Below are positions 56,053-63,300 of a stretch of DNA of 64,000 nucleotides, piece by piece. The DNA is taken from positions 496,001 to 560,000 of the forward strand of contig JADKIY010000001.1 of the NCBI GenBank assembly GCA_016722575.1, given 5' to 3'. The stretch is from Elusimicrobiota bacterium (GTDB lineage: Bacteria; Elusimicrobiota; Elusimicrobia; FEN-1173). Within the stretch, counting starts at the first letter, position 1. Each line of letters begins with the position of its first letter. The notes under the pieces are model-generated. The model made no database searches, was not told where the DNA came from, and worked only from the letters and a program-made list of their open reading frames with translations. The position numbers were made by a program, and so were the translations under genes.

Positions 56053-56601
56053 ATGAAGAAAATGGCAAAAGCGCTTCTGATGATGGGCGCGGTGGTGATG
56101 GCGGGCGCGGCGATGGCGGCGACGACGGACACGGTGGTGTTGACCGTGACGCCGACGGGAACGAAGAGCCTGTCGATCGACCGGGTGAGCTACGACTTCG
56201 GCGCTCTGAACCTGGGCACGACGGGGAACATCTCGTCTTCGTCCACGGTGACGAACGACGGAACGCTGGCGGCGACCTGGGCGATGCGGGTGAGCGTGGA
56301 CGACGGGGTGTGGGTGGCCAGCACATCGGTGGGCGCGGACCGATACGCCCTGTATTCCCTGCTGAACGCGGCGGCGCCGGTGTCGGCGGACTTCAACTCG
56401 GGCGGCGGTTTCGACGACGTGGTGGTGTCGGCGGGCGCGGGCTTGGGCCGGGTGTCCACGGGGACGAACTACACGGGCACGCAGAGCGGCGTGGGCGTCT
56501 TGGCGGGCACGACGCGGGGCCTGTGGTTCCGGCTGGACATGCCGACGTCTTCGAGCGTCGCCACCCAGCGGTCCTTCACGGTCGAAGTGGAGGCCCAATA
56601 A
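56053..56601 (+). CDS. small secreted protein with YxFG/WFRLDMP domain, copy 1
   Basis: A 182-aa protein: signal peptide MKKMAKALLMMGAVVMAGAAMA, then one beta-rich domain with YDFGALNLGTTG, TVTNDGTLAATW, TGTQSGVGVLAGTTRGLWFRL and TFTVEVEAQ-like end. The same domain forms the C-terminus of both giant FG-GAP proteins. It has no cysteine. Topologically it recalls WxL-type surface domains, but this is a resemblance only. AGGAGGG precedes ATG 56053; an upstream in-frame ATG at 55900 also has GGAGG and would add 51 residues before the signal peptide. A near-identical paralogue follows. Confidence 0.7.
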   Translation: MKKMAKALLMMGAVVMAGAAMAATTDTVVLTVTPTGTKSLSIDRVSYDFGALNLGTTGNISSSSTVTNDGTLAATWAMRVSVDDGVWVASTSVGADRYALYSLLNAAAPVSADFNSGGGFDDVVVSAGAGLGRVSTGTNYTGTQSGVGVLAGTTRGLWFRLDMPTSSSVATQRSFTVEVEAQ

Positions 56602-56645
56602 CACCAGCGGCACGGTTTGGATGAGCCTTTCCTAGGTTTGATCGC

Positions 56646-56676
56646 CGGGTCGGCGGGGTATTTTCCCGCCGACCCG
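56646..56676 (+). other. 12-pair hairpin between the two small-protein genes
   Basis: A perfect 12-base inverted repeat (56646-56657 with 56665-56676) encloses a seven-base loop. There is no T run after it. It may stabilise the upstream message or reduce transcription into the second copy rather than end it. Confidence 0.5.
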
Positions 56677-56719
56677 CGGCGGCGGAGAGGCGTCAAGCGG
56701 ACAACGAGGGAGGACGCAC

Positions 56720-57271
56720 ATGATGAAACGGATGAAAGGGCTCTTGATGGCGGGGGCGGTGGTGGTGATGGCGGGCGCGGCGATGGCGGCGACGACGGAC
56801 ACGGTGATTTTGACCGTGACGCCGACGGGGACGAAGAGCCTGTCGATCGACCGGGTGAGCTACGACTTCGGCGCTCTGAACCTGGCCACGACGGGCAACA
56901 TTTCGTCGTCGTCCACGGTGACGAACGACGGAACGCTGGCGGCGACTTGGGCGGCGCGGGTGAGCGTGGACGACGGGGTGTGGGTCGCCAGCGACACGGT
57001 GGGCGCGGACCGTTACGCCCTGTACGCCCTGCTGAACGCGGCGGCGCCGGTGTCGGCGGACTTCAACTCCAGCGGCGGCCAGGACGACGTGGTGGTGTCG
57101 GCGGGCGCGGGCTTGGGCCGGGTGTCCACGGGGACGAACTACACGGGCACGCAGAGCGGCGTGGGCGTCTTGGCGGGCGCGACGCGGGGCCTGTGGTTCC
57201 GGCTGGACATGCCGACGTCTTCGAGCGTCGCCACCCAGCGGTCCTTCACGGTCGAAGTCGAGGCTCAATAA
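56720..57271 (+). CDS. small secreted protein with YxFG/WFRLDMP domain, copy 2
   Basis: A 183-aa paralogue of the previous gene. Signal peptide LLMAGAVVVMAGAAMA, then YDFGALNLATTG, TVTNDGTLAATWAARVS, TGTQSGVGVLAGATRGLWFR and FTVEVEAQ. Most differences lie in the signal region and a few positions in the middle; the DNA is also nearly identical over long stretches, pointing to recent duplication or gene conversion. GGGAGGACGC precedes the tandem ATG-ATG at 56720. It is probably a structural subunit of a surface layer or appendage. Confidence 0.7.
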   Translation: MMKRMKGLLMAGAVVVMAGAAMAATTDTVILTVTPTGTKSLSIDRVSYDFGALNLATTGNISSSSTVTNDGTLAATWAARVSVDDGVWVASDTVGADRYALYALLNAAAPVSADFNSSGGQDDVVVSAGAGLGRVSTGTNYTGTQSGVGVLAGATRGLWFRLDMPTSSSVATQRSFTVEVEAQ

Positions 57272-57358
57272 CAATCCCGGGCGGGGCGGACGTCGTTTCG
57301 TTCGTTTACGCCCGATGAACGACAGCACGAACAACATCGACAAAAAATGGAGAACGAC

Positions 57359-58267
57359 ATGGCAAGCGGTTTGAAGCGTCGAACGCGGTGGGGCGCCCTG
57401 GCGGGGTTGGCGGTCATCGCCGTCCCTCTTTGGGCGAAGCTGTCTTTGGGGGTCCGTTTCCCGGACATCGTCCTGGAAAACGTCAACCCGGGGATGGTCT
57501 TGAACCTCCGGCAGGCCAAGGGAATGCCTTACGTCGTCATCAACCAGTCCGACTTTCCCGTGGACGTGGTGGTGGACGTGGAGCTCCCGGGCCCGCAACA
57601 CATCGACCCCAAAGAAGGCTACGAGCCCGCTCCGACCAAGGAGTGGGTTCAGGTGGTGCCCAATCGGTTCCGGTTGGGGGCCGGCGACATCGGAACGGCG
57701 GAAGTCATCCTGTCCGTGCCCAAGGACCCGGCCCTGATCGGCAAGCACTACCAAATCAACCTGCACGCGCGCAGTCTCGGCACCGGGCAATTGGCCCTGG
57801 CGGTGAACCATTACATCCGGTTCTCGGTCGGGTCCATGGGACCGGGCGCCTTGGCCAAGGAGAAAAACCGCGTGGCGGTGGGCAAGCTGGACTTGGACAT
57901 GACGCCGACGTTGCGTCTGGACAAAGTGCCCTTGGGCAAACCCATCGCCCTGGAGGTCTTGGGGGGGACGCTGAAAATCACCAACCGCGGCGACGATCCG
58001 GTCAAGCTGAAATTCGCCAGCAACCGCGTTATCGCCAGTTTGCGCGAACCGGGATGGACCGATCCACCCCATCCCGAATGGCTGTCCATGAAACCCGCGG
58101 TCGTCAAGGTCAAGCCGAACCAAGTCAAACCGGTGAAGCTTTTCCTGAACATTCCGGACGCGCCGGAAAACCACGGGCAAAAATTCCAATTCCTGATCAC
58201 GGCGGAATTGGCCGACCTGGGAATCCCGCTTCAGTATTACTCCCGGGTCTACGTGACCACGGAATGA
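57359..58267 (+). CDS. secreted Ig-like chaperone-type protein
   Basis: A 302-aa protein with signal peptide (WGALAGLAVIAVPLWA). Two beta-sandwich parts follow: FPDIVLENVNPGMVLNLR with YVVINQSDFPVDVVVDVE and KHYQINLHARS in the first (about 30-150), and KITNRGDDPVKLKFASN, VVKVKPNQVKPVKLFLNIP and FLITAELADL in the second (about 185-302). The order resembles DUF916/WxL-interacting proteins and pilus chaperones, which bind partner subunits. I chose ATG 57359 because GGAGAA precedes it; another ATG 12 bases upstream contains that site. No assigned family. Confidence 0.65.
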   Translation: MASGLKRRTRWGALAGLAVIAVPLWAKLSLGVRFPDIVLENVNPGMVLNLRQAKGMPYVVINQSDFPVDVVVDVELPGPQHIDPKEGYEPAPTKEWVQVVPNRFRLGAGDIGTAEVILSVPKDPALIGKHYQINLHARSLGTGQLALAVNHYIRFSVGSMGPGALAKEKNRVAVGKLDLDMTPTLRLDKVPLGKPIALEVLGGTLKITNRGDDPVKLKFASNRVIASLREPGWTDPPHPEWLSMKPAVVKVKPNQVKPVKLFLNIPDAPENHGQKFQFLITAELADLGIPLQYYSRVYVTTE

Positions 58268-58380
58268 GGGGATCCCGTTGATTCCCCATTTCCGAAAGGG
58301 TTCCAACCGGCGGGGCGATCGGCGACCCCCCGGGGAAACGCCTTAATAGAGGTACCTAAGGATAAGGAGTTGAGCGACTC

Positions 58381-59943
58381 TTGAGCGCGACAAACGGTCG
58401 AACGATCTTCCGGCGGCTTCTGCCGGGGTTCCTGTGGGGAACCCTGTTGCAGGGGCTCTTGGTCTTTGGAGGCCTCCCCCTGGGAGCGGCCCCCACGGAC
58501 TCGCTGTCGTTCACCGTCTCCATCGTGGACGCCGACCCGCCCGCGGCCATCGCCGACGTCAGTGCCTCGTCGACCGTGACCCCGGGTCAAGCGGTGCTCA
58601 CCTGGACCGCGCCCGACGAGGACGCTGTGGGCCTGAACGGCGAGGCCGTTCAATCCTACGTGGTCAAATACGCCACCTTCTCCATCGCGAGCCTGGGCGG
58701 CAATTCCGCCCTCTGGTGGACCCTGGCCTCCACCGCGCCCTTCCCGCCCGTCCCGCAAACCCCGGGGAACGGCGAAATCATGGTGGTCAATCTCGCGCCC
58801 ACCACCCGCTACTACTTCGGGGTCCGCTCGCTGGATCCCACCGGCAATCTCTCGCCCATCGACACCACCGCCCCGCAGGCCACCGTGCTCACCGGGCCCA
58901 CGGACTTCGAAATTCCCGCCCCGGTGTCCGGCGTGGCGCTCGCGAACAACGCGGGCCTCTACACGATGACGTGGTCCTCCACCACGGTCAACACCGATGG
59001 CACTCCGGCCACCGACATCGTCGGCTACGAAATCCACAGTTCCACGGACCTCTTCGGGTCCTTCGGTTTGGTCGTCTCCACTCCCGGCATCGGGGGCGGA
59101 TTCTCCTTCACGCCGGATCCGATCAACGATGTGTTTTACGTGATTCGCGCGGTCGACAATTCGGGGAATCGGTCTCCCCTGATCGACTCCAATTTCCTCC
59201 ACGTGACGCCGACGGCCATCTTGGGCCTGGTGGGCAAATCCACCGACGGTTCCATGACCCGGGCCTACGTGCCGGAAGGGCTGATCCCGGAGGTGAAGGC
59301 GGGCGGCGACCTCCTAATCGGGATGAGCGTCAACAGCCAGCCGGCCTACAACCGGGACGCGGCCCGTACTTTGGGCACTTACAATTTGACCTTCAGCGGG
59401 CCGGGGGCCGCCGCCAACGCGGACTTCGCGATGTCCCGGCCCAACATGAACGTGACCTTGCAATACGCCGCCAACGCCGGGGCCAACGCCTCCAACATCG
59501 GCGTCCTCTGGTGGAACGGCTCGGCCTGGGTCAAGTTGGGAATCGATCCTTCGAACGTGGACGAAACCCTGCGCACCGTCCGTTTCGACACGGGCCTGCC
59601 CGGCATCTATCAAGTTCGCTTCTATCAAAAGGCGGATGGCTTGTCCCTGGACCGGGCCGCCGTGTTCCCCCGGGTTTTCTCGCCCAACGGGGACGATGTG
59701 AACGATCGGGTCTTCTTCGCCCTGGACAACCCCAAGGGGTCTTCCTTCACCGGTAAGATTTTGGATCTCTCCGGCGGCTGGGTGGCGGACCTGCAAGCCG
59801 CCGGAGCCGGCGCGCCCAGCCCCGACGCCCTGGCCTGGGACGGCCGGGATAAGACTGGACATATCGTTCCCGCGGGGGTATACATTTATAAGATCGAAGG
59901 CGAAGGACGAACCTTCACGGGCACCGTTGTGGTGGCGCAATGA
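58381..59943 (+). CDS. secreted FN3 protein with C-terminal FlgD-like Ig domain
   Basis: A 520-aa protein. The signal region LLPGFLWGTLLQGLLVFGGLPLGAA is followed by two FN3 domains (about 55-165 and 175-280; YYFGVRSLDPTGNLS, VIRAVDNSGNRS). A beta domain follows, then a C-terminal FlgD/gliding-motility-type Ig module from about residue 427 (VFPRVFSPNGDDVNDRVFF, LAWDGRDKTGHIVPAGVYIY, FTGTVVVAQ). The FSPNGDxxND motif is shared with type 9 secretion-type sorting modules. The start is TTG at 58381 with AAGGAG 11 bases before; no better start exists near the signal. Confidence 0.75.
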   Translation: MSATNGRTIFRRLLPGFLWGTLLQGLLVFGGLPLGAAPTDSLSFTVSIVDADPPAAIADVSASSTVTPGQAVLTWTAPDEDAVGLNGEAVQSYVVKYATFSIASLGGNSALWWTLASTAPFPPVPQTPGNGEIMVVNLAPTTRYYFGVRSLDPTGNLSPIDTTAPQATVLTGPTDFEIPAPVSGVALANNAGLYTMTWSSTTVNTDGTPATDIVGYEIHSSTDLFGSFGLVVSTPGIGGGFSFTPDPINDVFYVIRAVDNSGNRSPLIDSNFLHVTPTAILGLVGKSTDGSMTRAYVPEGLIPEVKAGGDLLIGMSVNSQPAYNRDAARTLGTYNLTFSGPGAAANADFAMSRPNMNVTLQYAANAGANASNIGVLWWNGSAWVKLGIDPSNVDETLRTVRFDTGLPGIYQVRFYQKADGLSLDRAAVFPRVFSPNGDDVNDRVFFALDNPKGSSFTGKILDLSGGWVADLQAAGAGAPSPDALAWDGRDKTGHIVPAGVYIYKIEGEGRTFTGTVVVAQ

Positions 59944-59965
59944 GCCCGCACCCGGAGAGACAACG

Positions 59966-60346
59966 ATGAGGATTCACCGACGATGGGGACGCCGCGCGGC
60001 GTTGGCGGGGGCGATGGCCCTGGCCGGGATGCCCTTGCGCGCGCTGACCTTGAACACCAACGGCGTCCTCCCCCGGCTTTTCTCCCCGAACGGCGACGGC
60101 ATCAACGACGTCGTTTATTTTTCCCTCAGCAACCCCGCCCTGTCGGACGTAACCGGCCGGGTGTTGGACGTGTCGGGCGGCGAAGTGTCGGACCTGGCCC
60201 CCGCCGGGGCTTTCGGCCCCACGCCCGAAAGTTTGATGTGGGACGGACGGGACCGGTCCGGGCGGGTCGTCCCCTCCGGCCCTTACCTGTTTGAAATCCA
60301 AGGAGACGGCCAATGGATCCGCGGCGTCGTGGTGGTGGTGTTATGA
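59966..60346 (+). CDS. small secreted FlgD-like Ig protein
   Basis: A 126-aa protein with signal peptide (RRAALAGAMALAGMPLRA) and a single FlgD-like/CHU_C-like Ig domain: LPRLFSPNGDGINDVVYFSL, RVLDVSGGEVSDL, LMWDGRDRSGRVVPSGPYLF and GVVVVVL. It is essentially the C-terminal module of the preceding protein as a separate gene. GGAGAGA precedes ATG 59966. The stop overlaps the next gene by ATGA. It may be a partner or decoy for the secretion or anchoring machinery that reads this module. Confidence 0.75.
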   Translation: MRIHRRWGRRAALAGAMALAGMPLRALTLNTNGVLPRLFSPNGDGINDVVYFSLSNPALSDVTGRVLDVSGGEVSDLAPAGAFGPTPESLMWDGRDRSGRVVPSGPYLFEIQGDGQWIRGVVVVVL

Positions 60347-61944
60347 CTCAAGCCAGCGTTCTTCGCGCCACCCGGGCCGGGCGCCTCTTCTTGGCCGCGG
60401 CGCTGACCGCCGGGCCCCTGCGGGCCTTCGACGAATTTTCCGTCGGGGCGCGGCCCGCGGCTCTGTCGGGCGCCTTCACCGCCGTGGCCGACGATGTTCA
60501 CGGCCTTTACTACAACCCGGCGGGTTTGGCGTTGCTGCCGCGCCCCGAGTTGACCGCCTATTACGCCCGGCTTTTCCCCAACCTTTCCGATCAAACCCGA
60601 ACGGCGCTGACGTTCCTGGGCGGAGCCTGCCCCCTGCCCTTCGACGGCCGTTGGGGGGGCGCCGGCGTCGGATACACCGAATTTCGCGTGGATTCCCTTT
60701 ACAAGGAACGGCAACTCGTTTTGGGCTACGGCCGCTCCCTCTTGGCCGACCGATTGTCCCTGGGGGTCGGACTCAAATCGCTCCAGCGGGTGTTCGGCGA
60801 CACCGCCGACACTTTAAACGCTTTTTCCGGCAACAACCCCGGCAACCGGACCGGGGCCATCGACCCGGTGTTTCAGGGCGGCCACGGCGCCACCGCCATT
60901 GGCTTGGACGTGGGCGCCCTGTACCAGCTTTTTCCCCAGTGGCGATTGGGCCTGGCGTTGGCCAACCTCAACCGGCCCGACCTGGGCCTCGCGAACGACG
61001 AAAAATTGCCGCTCATCGCCCGGATGGGCGTGGCGTATCAGCCCAAGTTCATGACGGTCAGCGCCGACCTGACCCGGCGGACGTTTTTGAACAGCCGGCC
61101 CGACAATCGGATTCACCTGGGGGTCGAGCGCGGGTGGCTCTTCCGCCGCTACGGCACCTTGAGCCTTCGCGGTGGCGCCGGTTTCGGGGGCCGCGATTAC
61201 CGCCAGGTGACCTTGGGCGCGGGCTACGAAGTCAACGGCGTCGTTTTGGATTACGTTTTCACCGTTCCCCTGGGGGCCTTGGACCAGACCGGCAACACCC
61301 ACAACATCGGATTGTCCTACAAGTTCGGCCGGGCGCCGGCCGAGGACGAACTGTTGGCGTTGATCGTCGAGGAACGGGACGCCACGGCGCGGGCGGAGGA
61401 AGCTCTGCGGTTGGCCGAGGCCGAATCCGCTTTCGTGAAGGACGAACGCAATCGATTGCTCCAGGAATACACGGCGGAAATCGACCGGTTGAAAAGAGAA
61501 GCCGAATTGAAAAAACCCGCGGCCGCCCCGGCCAACCGGGTGCTGACCCCCGAGGAACGGGCGCGCCTGGCCCGGGAAAAAGCCCTCCGCGAATACGCCG
61601 CCGCTTTTGACGCCGCCTACCGGGGGTATCAGGTTCAAGTGGAGCGGGGCGCGACGTTGACCGCCCGGCTTGAGAAACTGAACGCCTTGACCGCGACCTA
61701 TCGGGACAAAGGGATTGATTTGTCGCGGGCCTTCAAGGAGGTTGAAAAGGTCAAAACCGAATTGGCTCAGGTGTCCACGGATTATCGTTTGACCCTGGAT
61801 TTTTACCGCAAGAACGCCGCCCAGGGCGCGGACGCCCAGGAGCAAATCTCCCTGTTGGAACGGATGATCAAGAAATACGCCCGCGCCGGCATCGACCTGT
61901 CGGAAGCCCAGAAGGAACTGGCGAAATTAAAAGGCGGAAAATAG
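60343..61944 (+). CDS. PorV/PorQ-like outer-membrane barrel with coiled-coil tail
   Basis: A 533-aa protein: signal (LFLAAALTAGPLRA), then a PorV/UPF0164-type start FSVGARPAALSGAFTAVADDVHGLYYNPAGLA. It is followed by many amphipathic strands to about residue 330, such as LGVGLKSLQRVFG, YQLFPQWRLGLALANLNRPDLG and LGAGYEVNGVVLDYVFTVPL. From about 335 on, a charged helical region (RAEEALRLAEAESAFVKDE, EIDRLKREAELKKP) continues to the end and would form a coiled coil. In Bacteroidota PorV carries substrates to the type 9 machinery; here the role is inferred by context. ATG 60343 overlaps the upstream stop. Confidence 0.8.
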   Translation: MTQASVLRATRAGRLFLAAALTAGPLRAFDEFSVGARPAALSGAFTAVADDVHGLYYNPAGLALLPRPELTAYYARLFPNLSDQTRTALTFLGGACPLPFDGRWGGAGVGYTEFRVDSLYKERQLVLGYGRSLLADRLSLGVGLKSLQRVFGDTADTLNAFSGNNPGNRTGAIDPVFQGGHGATAIGLDVGALYQLFPQWRLGLALANLNRPDLGLANDEKLPLIARMGVAYQPKFMTVSADLTRRTFLNSRPDNRIHLGVERGWLFRRYGTLSLRGGAGFGGRDYRQVTLGAGYEVNGVVLDYVFTVPLGALDQTGNTHNIGLSYKFGRAPAEDELLALIVEERDATARAEEALRLAEAESAFVKDERNRLLQEYTAEIDRLKREAELKKPAAAPANRVLTPEERARLAREKALREYAAAFDAAYRGYQVQVERGATLTARLEKLNALTATYRDKGIDLSRAFKEVEKVKTELAQVSTDYRLTLDFYRKNAAQGADAQEQISLLERMIKKYARAGIDLSEAQKELAKLKGGK

Positions 61945-61954
61945 TCCCCGTCCC

Positions 61955-62965
61955 ATGAAAATCCGCACCAAGATCGCGTTCTCGTCCCTTTTCTTCCTGG
62001 CCGTGTCTTCCGGCGTGGGCGCCTGGTGTTATTTGAACATCCAAAAAGAAGAGCGGGCCTTTGACGACAGCCGTCGGGCGGCCCGAACCCGGGCGGCGGT
62101 GGCCGATATCGATTACTTCGTCACCCGGCGGGTGCGGGCCCTTCAAAACTACGTGCTGCTCAACGACGAGGCGGAAAAACTTCAATTTCAACAGGCGGGG
62201 ACCCAAGTGCTCCAGCGCCTCGCCGTTTGGCGTAAATCCGCGGTTCGTCGGGAGGCCAACGACCCCGACCTCCCCGCGGTCGCCGCGGCCTTCGACTCCT
62301 TGTCCGGTCCATCGGAAAAAATCGATGCGCTGATGGAGAAGGGGCGGCGAACGGAAGCCATGGCGCTGGTGGAATCGGATTTTGTGCCGGCCAGCGTCAG
62401 CGCCCTCAAAGCCATCGCCGACGCCAAAAATCGGTCCGAGGCCTCGGCCATTCAGGCCGAGCAGGACATGACGGCCGAACTGCGACGAAATCATTGGTCC
62501 CTTTTGGCGGGCGTGGGCCTGGTGGTGTTCTTCGGGTTGGTGTTCTTGGTTTCGTTTTACCGTTCCGTCATTCACCCCATTCAACTCATGAAGTCCTGGG
62601 CGGACCGGGTGGCTCAGGGAGAACGAAACGTTCCCTGGCGCTTCCCGGGGAAAAACGAACTGACCGATTTGGCGACCAGTTTGGGCGAAATGGCGATTCA
62701 GTTGACCCGGCCCAAGGCCGCGCCGCCCCCCGCCCCGGCGCCGGCCGCCGCGCCCGCCCGAGGCGCGATGCCGCCTTCGGAAGCGCCGGCAAAAGCCCCG
62801 CCGGCCCTCGATCTTCCCATCGCGCCCGCTCCGGTCCCGGCGGCCAAAACGCCGCCGCCCCCTAAAATCCAACCCGAGGAATTCGAAGAGGCGGTGGAAG
62901 GATTTCGGGAAATCTTGGCGCAGATGGCGGGGCAAACCGTTTCGAAATCCCACAAAATCGGCTGA
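61955..62965 (+). CDS. HAMP-domain membrane protein
   Basis: A 336-aa protein with a first membrane helix (IAFSSLFFLAVSSGVGAWCYL, residues about 8-28), an extracytoplasmic helical bundle of chemoreceptor type (about 30-180), and a second helix (WSLLAGVGLVVFFGLVFLVSFY). A HAMP-like linker follows (about 205-255: SVIHPIQLMKSWADRVAQGE, LTDLATSLGEMAIQL). Then comes an Ala/Pro-rich region and a short C-terminal helix (EEFEEAVEGFREILAQMAGQ). No kinase, cyclase or methyl-accepting domain is present, so it would need to signal through a partner. ATG 61955. Confidence 0.78.
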   Translation: MKIRTKIAFSSLFFLAVSSGVGAWCYLNIQKEERAFDDSRRAARTRAAVADIDYFVTRRVRALQNYVLLNDEAEKLQFQQAGTQVLQRLAVWRKSAVRREANDPDLPAVAAAFDSLSGPSEKIDALMEKGRRTEAMALVESDFVPASVSALKAIADAKNRSEASAIQAEQDMTAELRRNHWSLLAGVGLVVFFGLVFLVSFYRSVIHPIQLMKSWADRVAQGERNVPWRFPGKNELTDLATSLGEMAIQLTRPKAAPPPAPAPAAAPARGAMPPSEAPAKAPPALDLPIAPAPVPAAKTPPPPKIQPEEFEEAVEGFREILAQMAGQTVSKSHKIG

Positions 62966-62991
62966 CCGGTCGGTCGCCGCCGTGGTACAAT
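62962..62991 (+). promoter_or_regulatory. promoter of the DUF2892-like gene, probably leaderless
   Basis: CTGACC (62962-62967), an 18-base spacer and TACAAT (62986-62991), six bases before the ATG at 62998. The short distance leaves no ribosome binding site. Confidence 0.5.
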
Positions 62992-62997
62992 ACACCC

Positions 62998-63222
62998 ATG
63001 TTCACCCCCAACATCGATGAGAACGGCCGCCGGGCTCGCGCCCGGGGCGGATGGATTTTTCTGATTTTGGCCCTGGGAACGGCGGCGTTTCTCCCCCGCC
63101 CCTGGACCTGGAGCACCGGCGCCCTTCCGATTGGTTTGGCCGTGGCCGGGCTGTTTATGCTCTTTGAGGCGCGCCGATCCTGGTGCGCCCTCCGAGCCTG
63201 CGGCGTCAAAACCCCCCTCTAA
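62998..63222 (+). CDS. small DUF2892-like membrane protein
   Basis: A 74-aa protein with two hydrophobic helices (GWIFLILALGTAAFL and LPIGLAVAGLFMLFEA) and a C-terminal WCALRACGVKTPL end. Start NIDENGRRARARGG, helix pair and CGVKTPL tail resemble the DUF2892/YgaP-type membrane domain. The family is often fused to rhodanese domains, and the function is unknown. It is preceded by a TACAAT box and is separated from the HAMP gene by 32 bases. Confidence 0.7.
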   Translation: MFTPNIDENGRRARARGGWIFLILALGTAAFLPRPWTWSTGALPIGLAVAGLFMLFEARRSWCALRACGVKTPL

Positions 63223-63300
63223 AAAACCTCGGACGTCCCTTCGGCGTCCATCGCCCGGAGAACGATTCCCCGGGCCGATTTTCCCTCCGATGACGGACCG

